64,000 nucleotides of DNA from Pseudoalteromonas luteoviolacea (GCF_018100925.1 NZ_JAGJEH010000008.1:186001-250000); one strand, 5' to 3'; shown: positions 42,471-51,469, counted from the stretch's first letter. Numbers and translations: made by a program. Notes: generated by a model not told the origin, from the letters alone.

Positions 42471-43841
42471 ATGGCATTATGGGGTGGGCGCTTTTCAACA
42501 GGGCCTGATCAAGCTTTTAAGCAATTTAATGATTCATTGCCGTTTGATTATCAGTTGGTTGAGCAAGATATCGTCGGCTCAATTGCTTGGGCGGGTGCTT
42601 TAAAACAAGTAGAAGTTTTGTCCAGTGATGAGTATGAGCAATTGGTCGCAGGGCTAAATGCACTATTGGATGAGTCTTTAGAAAACATGGCTTCGATTGC
42701 AAGTAGTGGCTTTGAAGACATTCACTCTTTTGTTGAAGCAAAACTCATTGAAAAGGTGGGAGAGCTTGGCAAAAAGCTACATACGGGTCGCAGTCGCAAT
42801 GATCAAGTCGCAACCGATTTTCGCCTGTGGTCTCGTCAAACTGCTGAGCAGATCGTAACTGCGCTACAGTCACTTCAAGGTGCATTGGTAGAGTTAGCGC
42901 AGCGAGAGCTTGGCACTATTTTACCTGGTTACACACATTTGCAGCGAGCACAGCCTGTGTTGTTTAGCCATTGGTGTATGGCATACGTAGAAATGTTGAG
43001 CAGAGACATTTCGCGGTTGAGTGATGCCATTGATCGCTTAAACGAGTGTCCTTTGGGGTCTGGCGCACTTGCAGGCACCGCTTACCCTATAGACAGGGAG
43101 GAGCTGGCACAGCAGCTTGGTTTTCAGCGCGCTACTCGAAACAGCTTAGATGCTGTATCGGATAGAGATTTTGTAGTAGAGCTATTAAGTTGCGCGTCAA
43201 TATCTATGATGCATTTATCTCGTCTGGCTGAGGATATGATTTTTTACAACAGTGGTGAGTCTGGGTTTATAGAGCTGGCGGACAACGTCACGTCTGGTTC
43301 TTCTTTAATGCCACAGAAGAAAAACCCAGATGCCTTGGAGTTGATCCGAGGTAAGACTGGCCGTGTGTTTGGTGCATTCAGCGCGATGATGATGACTTTG
43401 AAAGCGCTGCCTTTGGCATATAACAAAGATATGCAAGAAGACAAAGAAGGATTGTTTGATGCACTGCCCACATGGATTGCTTGTATCCATATGGCTGAGT
43501 CATGTATTCGCGGTGTAAAAGTGAATGCTGATACCACGCTTAAAGCTGCACAGGGTGGACATGCAAATGCCACCGAACTTGCTGACTACTTGGTAGCCAA
43601 AGGGATCCCATTTCGAGAGGGACACCATATTGTCGGCCAGCTAGTACAAGTCGCAATTGCGCAACAGAAGTGTCTAGAGGAACTTTCAATTGCTGAGTTT
43701 CAATCAGTTTGCCCGCAAATTGATGATGATGTATATCCACGGCTAGAAATTGCCGCCTGTATTGCCGCTAGGCAGGCGCTAGGCGGCACATCATTGCCTC
43801 AAGTCCGCACTGCGATCGAGCAGTTCAAGTCGCAAGGCTAA
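42471..43841 (+). CDS. argH: Argininosuccinate lyase
   Basis: It splits argininosuccinate into arginine and fumarate, the last step. The 456-residue enzyme of the fumarase/aspartase superfamily has LHTGRSRNDQVATDFRLW, GYTHLQRAQPVLFSHW and the signature SGSSLMPQKKNPDALELIRG near residue 277. It ends at normal ArgH length. In Vibrio, Moritella and some other marine gammaproteobacteria argH is fused to an ArgA acetyltransferase domain; no such extension exists here, and nothing GNAT-like follows. Confidence 0.97.
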   Translation: MALWGGRFSTGPDQAFKQFNDSLPFDYQLVEQDIVGSIAWAGALKQVEVLSSDEYEQLVAGLNALLDESLENMASIASSGFEDIHSFVEAKLIEKVGELGKKLHTGRSRNDQVATDFRLWSRQTAEQIVTALQSLQGALVELAQRELGTILPGYTHLQRAQPVLFSHWCMAYVEMLSRDISRLSDAIDRLNECPLGSGALAGTAYPIDREELAQQLGFQRATRNSLDAVSDRDFVVELLSCASISMMHLSRLAEDMIFYNSGESGFIELADNVTSGSSLMPQKKNPDALELIRGKTGRVFGAFSAMMMTLKALPLAYNKDMQEDKEGLFDALPTWIACIHMAESCIRGVKVNADTTLKAAQGGHANATELADYLVAKGIPFREGHHIVGQLVQVAIAQQKCLEELSIAEFQSVCPQIDDDVYPRLEIAACIAARQALGGTSLPQVRTAIEQFKSQG

Positions 43842-43864
43842 ACTTTTCAAAATCTTCTATTGTA

Positions 43865-43887
43865 GTGAGGTTAGGTGACTGCCTCAC
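43865..43887 (+). terminator. Possible terminator of the arg operon
   Basis: GTGAGG pairs with CCTCAC over an 11-base interior that can itself pair partly, 23 bases after the argH stop. No T-run follows, so this is weak. Confidence 0.35.
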
Positions 43888-44217
43888 TCATCTCTCAGAA
43901 TGTACCTTTCATAACCTAAATATCATTATTGATATATTTAAATTATTTCATTATTAAAAATTATTAAGATCTTAACCCAATTTATTTTTATTTAAAAAGT
44001 GGCGAGAGGTGTAAGAGCATTGCGCTAATTCAATAGGTAACCTTCATCTTTGCATCGAGCTTTTTTTCATATATTTGGGTAGTGAAACTTTTATAACTTG
44101 ATACTTTATATCGGGTTATAAATTGGCATCTACAATACGGGGTCTCGTGAAAATGACAAAAAGCAATAGTAGACAAGCTTGAGTGCAATGACAGAGCAAA
44201 AAATTTAAATTGTGCAA
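43888..44217 (+). other. AT-rich intergenic region upstream of the double-glycine peptide gene
   Basis: About 330 bases, strongly AT-rich and without any credible reading frame on either strand. They separate the arg operon from the small peptide gene and are much poorer in G+C than the flanking genes. Confidence 0.5.
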
Positions 44218-44247
44218 TTGTTAATCGTTTGGTCTTTTTGGTAAAAT
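44218..44247 (+). promoter_or_regulatory. Candidate promoter of the double-glycine peptide gene
   Basis: TTGTTA (44218-44223) and TAAAAT (44242-44247) are separated by 18 bases. This would give a leader of about 110 bases before the peptide start at 44365. Confidence 0.45.
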
Positions 44248-44364
44248 ATTTGTGTTTATTTTGAGGGTTTTGGCTTGGTTGTTGCTTATTTATAGCTGCA
44301 AATAGTTTTGGCTGTGAAAATTATTGTGTAAGCCGAAATGAATATATTTATTAAAGGGAAAACA

Positions 44365-44541
44365 ATGGCTAATTTAAATATCAAAAATCTTGATTCATCG
44401 AAAAGTGCTGGTAAAACAAAGACGCTTTCTGTTAATGTGATTAAATCTTTAGCAAGCTTGAAGGCAATATCTGGTGGACGTGCTAGTGGTAATTATCCCA
44501 AAAAGCGCTTTCCAACTATCATCGTAGATAATGGCATTTGA
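44365..44541 (+). CDS. Small peptide with double-glycine-type leader, putative secreted or modified peptide precursor
   Basis: It has 58 residues. The first 38 are a polar, Lys/Ser-rich leader ending in LASLKAISGG, which fits the hydrophobic-spaced leader plus Gly-Gly processing site used by C39-peptidase exporters. A 20-residue basic tail starting RASGNYPKKRFP would be the product. ATG 44365 is used because AAAGGGA lies at 44353-44359; a start nine codons earlier (44338) is possible but has no site. No ABC exporter, peptidase or modification enzyme is adjacent. The gene is overlapped by that for a membrane protein, which might be its partner. It may also be a short ribosomal-type or regulatory peptide, so the precursor reading is an inference. 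Confidence 0.55.
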   Translation: MANLNIKNLDSSKSAGKTKTLSVNVIKSLASLKAISGGRASGNYPKKRFPTIIVDNGI

Positions 44542-45046
44542 TTACTTCGGATTAAGTATAGGAGCCCTCGTAATTTGGGGCTTTTTTATGGCCAGTTTAC
44601 TCCATGTATCTTTTTACATACTGGCTGTTAATAAAAATGTGCAGGCTTTGGCATGTGCGTCCATTCTTGCTGCATCATACAGTCTCAGCGATTTAACGAC
44701 GTCTGTTAACTTTGAGTCGATCGATTTTGCGATCTACTTTGTCTATGACATAGTTACGCTGGCTATTGTCATAATGTCTAGGCATTTCTTTTACAAGTAT
44801 GATCCAAGGCAGCCATGCTACATTTATTGCTCTCTCGGTTTAACCATTAACGCAATGTTATTTCTTGCGATGTTTATTGATTCCCATTTGCTTGGTACCG
44901 ACGAGCCTTGGGCACTTTGGTATTTTTATTCATCTATGGTCAATATCGTCGACTTGGTGATGGTGGGGGCGCTGATCCTCAATAGAGATTTTCTGGGCTT
45001 ACAGCTGATTTCTCGCAGAGTGTTTAACATTAAAACCTCATCGTAA
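44531..45046 (+). CDS. Multi-pass membrane protein of unknown function paired with the small peptide
   Basis: The 171 residues form about five hydrophobic helices (for example SIGALVIWGFFMASLLHV, IYFVYDIVTLAIVIMS, SLGLTINAMLFLAMF and IVDLVMVGALIL) with short loops. The start ATG 44531 lies inside the end of the peptide gene in another frame (11-base overlap) and has no ribosome binding site of its own. Translation therefore probably depends on the upstream gene. I recognise no family. Immunity, export or sensing for the peptide are all possible and none is shown. Confidence 0.65.
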   Translation: MAFDYFGLSIGALVIWGFFMASLLHVSFYILAVNKNVQALACASILAASYSLSDLTTSVNFESIDFAIYFVYDIVTLAIVIMSRHFFYKYDPRQPCYIYCSLGLTINAMLFLAMFIDSHLLGTDEPWALWYFYSSMVNIVDLVMVGALILNRDFLGLQLISRRVFNIKTSS

Positions 45047-45051
45047 AGAAG

Positions 45052-45082
45052 AGGCTGCTATCCTTGAGCGTCATAGCAGCCT
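45052..45082. terminator. Terminator after the peptide/membrane-protein pair
   Basis: A 10-bp stem, AGGCTGCTAT / ATAGCAGCCT, with an 11-base loop, lies between the + strand pair and the convergent Wzi gene. It could serve both, since T-rich sequence follows on the right. Confidence 0.75.
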
Positions 45083-45092
45083 ATTGTCATTG

Positions 45093-46448
45093 TTAGTACT
45101 GAAACTCCCAGCTTAATCCGAGCGCATGATGCGTATCGCTCTGTTGGTCTGTTTTATCCTCCCACATAGTGATACTTGCCTTAAATAACCCTTGTGCTAA
45201 AGCGTGTTGAAAGCCAAACTCGACCAGTGACCGTTCGGTGTTAATTGCTTCGAAGTCAGTAAGCTTGATTTTACCGTAGCCGCCAGCGCCTTCAATTTGA
45301 AAGTAATCAAACGCCACAGTCAAACTTTTAGCTTGAGGGCCGATGGCAGCGCCAAGCCAAAGATCATATTCTTTGTAGTCTGAGCCTTTGCCCAATTGTT
45401 GAAAGTTACATTGAAAGCTCGCCGATTGAGCTAAACAATCTGTGGTGGTATCACTGTATTCGACATAGCCTTTGATACGGTAATCTTCTTTGGACCAAAA
45501 ACTTTCTATACCAGCACTAAACAGTGCCTCATCTGGCAAAACGCCATTGTCATTGTTCCCACTGTATTCACCGTAAATTGCAAAAGGTTGCCCGCCAAGA
45601 ACTGAAGAGTACTTGAAGTCAACGCTGGTGATTCGCTGCTTTTTAAGCTCAGAGCTGGTATCCAAGTGAGTAAACAAAAAATCACTGCCGGTTGTTGCAA
45701 AGCCCAGCTCAAGGCCCTTTATGGGAGTCGCAGAAAAGCGCGCGCCCCAAAAGTCGCCCTCTTTGTCGGCTGGCTTGTGTTTTGCTGCAATGGCAGTGAT
45801 TTGCCAAGGTCCGATAAAGGATAGAAATTGTGGTCCACTATAATTGGTGTTTGCTCTACTTAAGCGTACCGCCTTCATTGGCGGTGCGTTGTTTGACAGC
45901 AGCAAGGCTGTTTCATTGCCTGGGCCCCACCAATAATCTAATCGCTCAGCACTTAAAGACCAGTCACCAAGAAGCACTGCAAGGTGGCTACCATGGTGAT
46001 TGACATGCTTTCCATCAAGTGACTCGTCAGCGTAATTTACCTGCACTCGTGCACTGACATTATTGCTGGTAATTTCTCCAAAAGTAGTGACGCCAGACTT
46101 TTCTCTGCTGTTTTCGCCCATACCAGTGTCAGTGTTTGGCTTTTCTCGGAAATGCATCTTTACGCCAGAGTGTGCTTTATTTTTAGCGTGTTGAAGTGCG
46201 TGGCGAAGATGAGAAACTGCAAAGGCATTTTCTGTGCTAAGAGTAGCTGAATCGATTTGTTTTAGGTCATGTGCAATGCCTTGCCATAACAACGGATATT
46301 GATTGACTGGACGATTGATTAGACCATGGCTAACGAGCAAGTCTATTGAGTGTTTAAGGGCGCTGTCTTCAGCTGATATCCAAGGGCCTGCGTGGCTATT
46401 TAGTGACAACGTGCATAAACTAATAGCACTGAGGTACCTTAATTTCAT
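45093..46448 (-). CDS. Wzi-family capsule assembly outer-membrane protein
   Basis: The 451-residue protein has a signal peptide (LRYLSAISLCTLSLNSHA) and an N-terminal helical region before a beta-barrel. RLDYWWGPGNETALLLSNNAPPMKAVRLSR is the hallmark block of Wzi proteins, which bind capsular polysaccharide to the outer surface. It ends with an aromatic residue (WEFQY), as barrels do. The gene is about 28 kb from the polysaccharide locus, overlapping coaD by four bases, so it is physically separate from capsule genes here. Confidence 0.88.
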   Translation of the reverse strand: MKLRYLSAISLCTLSLNSHAGPWISAEDSALKHSIDLLVSHGLINRPVNQYPLLWQGIAHDLKQIDSATLSTENAFAVSHLRHALQHAKNKAHSGVKMHFREKPNTDTGMGENSREKSGVTTFGEITSNNVSARVQVNYADESLDGKHVNHHGSHLAVLLGDWSLSAERLDYWWGPGNETALLLSNNAPPMKAVRLSRANTNYSGPQFLSFIGPWQITAIAAKHKPADKEGDFWGARFSATPIKGLELGFATTGSDFLFTHLDTSSELKKQRITSVDFKYSSVLGGQPFAIYGEYSGNNDNGVLPDEALFSAGIESFWSKEDYRIKGYVEYSDTTTDCLAQSASFQCNFQQLGKGSDYKEYDLWLGAAIGPQAKSLTVAFDYFQIEGAGGYGKIKLTDFEAINTERSLVEFGFQHALAQGLFKASITMWEDKTDQQSDTHHALGLSWEFQY

Positions 46449-46927
46449 TGATGTAATTTCTCCATAAGTGCTCTAGCGACAATTGGGTCTACAAATTCAC
46501 TGACATCACCGTGGTGAAGTGCCACTTCTTTGACTAGCGTTGATGAAATAAAAGAGTTTCGCTCTGAAGGGGTAAGAAACACGCTCTCTAGCTGTGGGTA
46601 TAACCTGCGATTCATATTGGCAAGCTGAAACTCGTAGTCAAAGTCTGACACTGCACGGATCCCCCTGATCAAGACGTTCGCATTTTGTGCTTTAGCTAAG
46701 TCCACAAGTAAACCCGAAAAGCCAATCACTCTGACATTGGGTATATCGCCAAGTACCTGTTGTGCTAGATCAACCCGTTCTTCCAATGTAAAACAAGGTT
46801 TTTTTGTTGGGTTATGGGCGATAGCGAGTATAACTGTATCAAACATGTTTGCGGCGCGTTTGATAAGATCAGCGTGTCCATTAGTTAAAGGGTCAAATGT
46901 ACCAGGGTAGAGGGCTATGACTTTCAT
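46445..46927 (-). CDS. coaD: Phosphopantetheine adenylyltransferase
   Basis: This is the fourth step of coenzyme A synthesis. The 160-residue nucleotidyltransferase has YPGTFDPLTNGHADLIKRA (T/HxGH motif TNGH at residues 15-18), RGIRAVSDFDYEFQLANMNR and the C-terminal ISSTLVKEVALHHGDVSEFV, all invariant. It is the first gene of a two-gene unit with the Wzi gene, sharing four bases. Confidence 0.97.
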   Translation of the reverse strand: MKVIALYPGTFDPLTNGHADLIKRAANMFDTVILAIAHNPTKKPCFTLEERVDLAQQVLGDIPNVRVIGFSGLLVDLAKAQNANVLIRGIRAVSDFDYEFQLANMNRRLYPQLESVFLTPSERNSFISSTLVKEVALHHGDVSEFVDPIVARALMEKLHQ

Positions 46928-47098
46928 GGGATTATTGTAACACTAAAAATTTTTGCTATGTTAGCAAGCTTCTCAAGCAAATTCACTGGTCTGCTTTCAA
47001 ATTTGCTCATTTAACCTTGTATATGTTTAGTGCTATTTTCAATTAACCAAGTGGCCGCTAAGCCGTTAGTATAATTAAGCGTGTAAAGAGAGTCGGAT

Positions 47099-47755
47099 AT
47101 GAATACCAAGGAAAAAATAATTCGTACGAGCATAGCCTTGTTTAACCTGCATGGTGAACGAGCGATAACTACCAATCATATTGCCTCTAATATGGGCATA
47201 AGCCCCGGTAATTTGTATTATCACTTTAAAAATAAAGAAGATATTATTAGACATATCTTTTCTCTTTACAGTGAGCATTTAAGTACTCACTTCAAGCCGC
47301 TGAGTATTGACCATGAACCGTTGGAACAATTGACGCAATACTTAGATTCACTGTTTGAACTGATGTGGCGCTATCATTTTTTCTACGATAACCTGACGGA
47401 TATTCTGGCGCGTGATAAAGGTCTAAAAAAAGACTATATAGAGTTTCAATCGCAGTTGTTTGAGCAAGTAAAAGCGGTTGTTATCGGCCTGCGAAGTGCT
47501 GGTGTCATTGATATTGAGGATTATGATGTTGATGAATTGGCTCACATGTTAAAAATGGTTGTGAGTTTTTGGACTCCTTATGTCAAAGCGCGACGGTTAA
47601 CAGGTGTATTAGAGCAAAAAGATATCTATAACGGCATTGTTAAAGTATTGATGCTGTTTAAACCCTATGCCACACAGATGAGCAGCGACAAGATTGCACA
47701 GCTGCGTGATTACTATCAGGAGCAAGCGGACACCAGTTTGCCAAGCATTGCTTAA
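47099..47755 (+). CDS. TetR-family transcription regulator
   Basis: The 218-residue protein has the N-terminal DNA-binding domain TSIALFNLHGERAITTNHIASNMGISPGNLYYHFKNKEDI, standard for the family (residues 10-49). The C-terminal ligand domain has aromatic-rich helices (FELMWRYHFFYDNL). No partner gene is divergent or adjacent in a revealing way; coaD lies divergently 170 bases away and thiI downstream. The ligand and targets are unknown. Confidence 0.88.
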   Translation: MNTKEKIIRTSIALFNLHGERAITTNHIASNMGISPGNLYYHFKNKEDIIRHIFSLYSEHLSTHFKPLSIDHEPLEQLTQYLDSLFELMWRYHFFYDNLTDILARDKGLKKDYIEFQSQLFEQVKAVVIGLRSAGVIDIEDYDVDELAHMLKMVVSFWTPYVKARRLTGVLEQKDIYNGIVKVLMLFKPYATQMSSDKIAQLRDYYQEQADTSLPSIA

Positions 47756-47860
47756 ATACATTTTTCAATTCAAGCTGCTGATTTACTTGGCAGCTTAATG
47801 TTTCAACTGTAATCAAGTTGCCATTCTGTCTGTTTATTTCCTAGTCTTTAATAAGTTTGT

Positions 47861-47866
47861 TATAAT
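47861..47866 (+). promoter_or_regulatory. Candidate -10 element of thiI
   Basis: A perfect TATAAT preceded by TTTGT lies 65 bases before the thiI start. A weak -35 (TTCCTA) is at 47838-47843 with 17-base spacing. Confidence 0.45.
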
Positions 47867-47930
47867 CCCGCGCCTTAAAATGATTCAACGTTTTGTACGT
47901 TTATAGTTTCACACCAGCGAGTAACTTCTT

Positions 47931-49388
47931 ATGCTTAAATTTATCGTCAAGCTGCACCCTGAAATTGTCATCAAAAGTAAGTCAGTGCGTAAGCGTTTCA
48001 CTAAGATTTTAGAGAAAAACATTAAACTCTTGCTCGGTCGTGTTGATGAGGCAGTCGCAGTTAAAAATAACTGGGATAATATCACCGTGGTTAGTCAGTT
48101 AAGTGATGACAATACTCGGTTGGCTTTAATTGATGGTTTAAAGCGGGTACCAGGGATCACCTTGTTTCTTGAGGTCCAAGAAGTCACTTTTGAAACGCTT
48201 GACGATATTTACCAACATACGTTGCCATTAGTGCGTGAGCAGATAGAACACAAAACGTTTTGTGTGCGTGTAAAGCGCCAAGGTAAGCACGATTTTACGT
48301 CTAGTGATGTTGAGCGTTATGTCGGTGGTGGCTTGAATCAGAATATTGAAACGGCTCGCGTTAAATTGACCAGACCTCAAGCGACCGTGAAAATAGAGAT
48401 TAAAGATCAGTTTGCTTACATTGTGCGAGCTCAGTATCGCGGCCTAGGTGGATTTCCACTGCCTACCCAAGAAGATGTTTTATCACTTGTTTCCGGTGGA
48501 TTTGACTCTGGTGTGGCAACTTATCAAATGATCCGCAAAGGCGCGCGTACACACTTCTTATTCTTTAACTTAGGTGGCGCCGCTCACGAAATTGGTGTGA
48601 AGCAGGTAAGTCACTATCTTTGGAAGCAGTATAGCTCTACCCACAGAGTGAAATTTATTACTGTCGATTTTGAGCCTGTCGTCGCTGAAATTCTAGAAAA
48701 TGTTGAAAACAGCCAAATGGGTGTTGTACTCAAGCGTATGATGATGCGTGCGGGCAGTGCAGTGGCACAAAAACTGGGTATTCAAGCACTCGTAACAGGA
48801 GAGAGTATCGGCCAAGTTTCAAGCCAAACTCTAGCCAACTTAAGCGTAATAGATCGGGTTACAGACACCTTGATATTACGCCCACTTATCCAAAATGATA
48901 AAGAAGAGATCATTCGTATCGCGAGAGAAATTGGCACCTGTGAGATGGCTGAAGCGATGCCGGAATATTGTGGCGTTATTTCTAAAAAACCAACGGTTAA
49001 AGCGGTACTGGAAAAAATCGAAGCGGAAGAGGCAAACTTTGACTTTGACGTATTGGATACCGTGGTAGGCAACGCGGTTATTAAAGATATTCGCGATATT
49101 GAGGCCGAGGCAAAAGAAGAAGTGAAAGAAGCTGACAGTGTTCAGGAGCTGCCGGAAAATGCAGTGGTCGTGGACATTCGCTCACCTGAAGAGGAAGATG
49201 CAGATCCGCTAGAGATAGAGGGCATTGAAGTGATCCACTTGCCGTTTTTCCGTCTCGCGACCAAATTCGGTGATCTGCCTCAGGATAAAGATTATTTCCT
49301 GTATTGCAGTAAAGGGGTTATGAGTCAGCTGCAAGCCTTGATTTTGCACGAAAACGGCTTTACTAAAGTAAAAGTGTATAGACCATAA
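47931..49388 (+). CDS. thiI: tRNA uracil 4-sulfurtransferase with rhodanese domain
   Basis: It makes 4-thiouridine at tRNA position 8 and can deliver sulfur for the thiazole of thiamine. The 485 residues contain an N-terminal ferredoxin-like/THUMP region and a PP-loop, LSLVSGGFDSGVATYQMIRKG, near residue 188. The C-terminal rhodanese domain carries the persulfide cysteine in YFLYCSKGVMSQLQ (about Cys459). The full E. coli-type architecture is present. A palindromic terminator follows at once. Confidence 0.96.
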   Translation: MLKFIVKLHPEIVIKSKSVRKRFTKILEKNIKLLLGRVDEAVAVKNNWDNITVVSQLSDDNTRLALIDGLKRVPGITLFLEVQEVTFETLDDIYQHTLPLVREQIEHKTFCVRVKRQGKHDFTSSDVERYVGGGLNQNIETARVKLTRPQATVKIEIKDQFAYIVRAQYRGLGGFPLPTQEDVLSLVSGGFDSGVATYQMIRKGARTHFLFFNLGGAAHEIGVKQVSHYLWKQYSSTHRVKFITVDFEPVVAEILENVENSQMGVVLKRMMMRAGSAVAQKLGIQALVTGESIGQVSSQTLANLSVIDRVTDTLILRPLIQNDKEEIIRIAREIGTCEMAEAMPEYCGVISKKPTVKAVLEKIEAEEANFDFDVLDTVVGNAVIKDIRDIEAEAKEEVKEADSVQELPENAVVVDIRSPEEEDADPLEIEGIEVIHLPFFRLATKFGDLPQDKDYFLYCSKGVMSQLQALILHENGFTKVKVYRP

Positions 49389-49389
49389 T

Positions 49390-49417
49390 AAAAGAGCAGG
49401 CTTAAGCCTGCTCTTTT
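49390..49417. terminator. Bidirectional terminator between thiI and the reductase gene
   Basis: A perfect 12-bp stem (AAAAGAGCAGGC / GCCTGCTCTTTT) with a TTAA loop lies two bases after the thiI stop. The A- and T-flanks suit both strands. It overlaps the last codons of the convergent gene. Confidence 0.93.
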
Positions 49418-50298
49418 ATTTTTACCTGTTGCCACAAGGTCTCATTCTCTGTGGCTTGGTATCCGTACTTTTTTGCTGTGGTGGCGATATAGCCACATAT
49501 TGCGTCAATTTCAGTTCGGCGTTTTAACTTGATATCTTGGGCCATAGATGAGGTGTTATGCTGTGTCAGCGCCATTACTTTATAGGCGCGCGCTAATTCT
49601 GTTGCGAGTTGCAATTTCACTCCCTCACATTGAGCAACAAAGCAGGCTTCATTGAGTAGTTTTAACACCTGTGTTGCGTAGGCCGGGGTTTGCAATGCAC
49701 CGTTTGGGCACTGCATCAAAGCTGTCAAAGGGTTAATTGCAATATTCACACACAACTTTTGCCAGCGGACTTCTGCAATATCATTGGTGAGCTCAATGGG
49801 CTCAAAGTATTGCATAAAGTACCGATCGTATAGCTCTGTAATTTGGTTCTTGGCTTGCGCATTGCAAGCCCCTAGCTGAGTAAGTCCAGGCCCTTTGAAT
49901 ATCACGGTATTATTATCAGGTTTCATCCCTCCCATTGACGTACTCAAGAAGTAGAGAGCTTGGGTCGGTTGCAAAATGCTGTTGAAGTGATTGAGATCGC
50001 TCATCCCGTTGTGGCTCAAAATCACATTGGCATCATGGCTTAGGTGGGGGGAAAGTGCTTCCATGGCCGAGGCCAATTGGTAAGCTTTAACTGGGACAAT
50101 GCATGTGTGGATTTTACCACTGAGGTCCTCTAGCGTAGTCATTTTAACATTTAATTGGCGACGCTGCTTGCCATCGATAAAAAAGAATGCTTGCTTTGAA
50201 GCAGTGCGAGTGATTAAAGTCACCGAGTGGTGATGTGACAGCTTTTCGGCGAGCAGTAAGCCGACGGCACCACACCCCAAAATGTAAATATCACTCAT
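49402..50298 (-). CDS. 2-dehydropantoate 2-reductase (PanE/ApbA family)
   Basis: The 298 residues have an N-terminal NADPH-binding motif (YILGCGAVGLLLAEKL) and the C-terminal helical domain with VRWQKLCVNIAINPLTALMQCPNG, which contains the conserved Lys and Asn of ketopantoate reductases. It probably reduces ketopantoate to pantoate for coenzyme A. Many ApbA paralogues act on other 2-keto acids, so I give no symbol. It overlaps the VanZ-like gene by four bases, so the two form an operon. Confidence 0.85.
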   Translation of the reverse strand: MSDIYILGCGAVGLLLAEKLSHHHSVTLITRTASKQAFFFIDGKQRRQLNVKMTTLEDLSGKIHTCIVPVKAYQLASAMEALSPHLSHDANVILSHNGMSDLNHFNSILQPTQALYFLSTSMGGMKPDNNTVIFKGPGLTQLGACNAQAKNQITELYDRYFMQYFEPIELTNDIAEVRWQKLCVNIAINPLTALMQCPNGALQTPAYATQVLKLLNEACFVAQCEGVKLQLATELARAYKVMALTQHNTSSMAQDIKLKRRTEIDAICGYIATTAKKYGYQATENETLWQQVKIKEQA

Positions 50299-50654
50299 TG
50301 CTCGCCTCGGCGCAGCCTATATTTGCGAAATAGCCAGATGGCGACAAAATAGCTGATGGCTCCCATCACGTCGGCAATAAAGTCACCGAGTGATGCTTGT
50401 CGATATGGTAATGTAGATTGCATCCATTCAACTGCAGCACCGTAGCTGATTAAGAGTGTCATATGAAACCAAATTTTGAATCTAAATGCGTGGTGGGAAA
50501 AAAACGCCAGCGCGAAAAACACGCCAAAATGCACCACTTTGTCTAGGTGTTCAATTCTAACAACATGATTTTTAACTTCTTTTGCAAACAGATAAGTAAT
50601 GACTATCAAAAATAACAGCAACAGTGTTCGATATACTTGTCTTGTCACATGCAC
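50295..50654 (-). CDS. VanZ-like membrane protein
   Basis: The 119 residues form four hydrophobic segments. The VanZ signature includes HLDKVVHFGVFFALAFF, SYGAAVEWMQSTLPYRQASLGDFIADVMGA and a basic end. VanZ is linked to low-level teicoplanin resistance in enterococci, but Gram-negative members have no known function. The start is GTG 50654; GTG 50648 is also possible, since GGAG repeats occur before both. Confidence 0.85.
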   Translation of the reverse strand: MHVTRQVYRTLLLLFLIVITYLFAKEVKNHVVRIEHLDKVVHFGVFFALAFFSHHAFRFKIWFHMTLLISYGAAVEWMQSTLPYRQASLGDFIADVMGAISYFVAIWLFRKYRLRRGEQ

Positions 50655-50852
50655 TCCAACTCCAACGTGATGAAGAATCAGTATAACACTGAAATATTAA
50701 AAATGGCTTAATAGTAAACGTATGAATAGTCAGCAGTATATGTGCTTGACCGTTTCTAAAAAGAATGAGCGTAAGCAGTGAGTAAAAAACTATATATTAT
50801 TGCGTATGAGCGTTGTTATAATTCTCCGTAAATTTGTTTTGAGGAGAAAGCA

Positions 50853-51335
50853 ATGCCTTCTTTTGATATCGTATCTGAAATAGAAATGACGGAAGCTAGA
50901 AACACCGTTGACAATGCAAACCGTGAACTGGAAACGCGCTATGACTTTCGTGGTGTTGAGGCTTCAATTGAGCTTAAAGATGAAGTGATTCAATTAAAAT
51001 CGGAATCTGAACAACAAGTAATGCAACTGTTCGACATGGTGGTTGGCAAAGCTGCAAAACGGGGCTTAGATGTTGGCAGCTTCGAGTTGAAAGATGTAGA
51101 GCGCAGTGGTAAAACCTTTGCTCGTAAAGTAGCCTTGAAACAAGGTATTGATAAAGATATGGCGAAAAAAGTAGTCAAACTTATCAAGGACTCTAAGTTA
51201 AAAGTTCAAGCAGCTATTCAAGGTGAAGAAGTGCGCGTAACGGGTAAAAAACGTGATGATCTACAAGAAGTCATGCAGCTGATCCGTACTGCTGAACTTG
51301 GTCAGCCTTTCCAGTTTAAAAACTTCAGAGATTAA
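50853..51335 (+). CDS. yajQ: YajQ-family nucleotide-binding protein
   Basis: The 160-residue cytoplasmic protein is made of two ferredoxin-like domains. MPSFDIVSEIEMTEARNTVDNANRE, RYDFRGVEASIELK and ALKQGIDKDMAKKVVKLIKDSKLKVQ are highly conserved. Members bind RNA/nucleotides, and a Xanthomonas homologue binds cyclic di-GMP and acts with a transcription factor. A GAGGAG ribosome binding site lies before ATG 50853. It stands alone just ahead of the riboswitch. Confidence 0.95.
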   Translation: MPSFDIVSEIEMTEARNTVDNANRELETRYDFRGVEASIELKDEVIQLKSESEQQVMQLFDMVVGKAAKRGLDVGSFELKDVERSGKTFARKVALKQGIDKDMAKKVVKLIKDSKLKVQAAIQGEEVRVTGKKRDDLQEVMQLIRTAELGQPFQFKNFRD

Positions 51336-51469
51336 TCTTAAAGCTATGAGAGTTTCGGTGTTTAAATATAGCACTGGAACTCTAGACGTCCATTGACAAT
51401 CCCCCCTTAAATCTCGGACAATATGCGCGGAATTTCGAGGTGCCAAAAAATATATACGGAACATAAATG

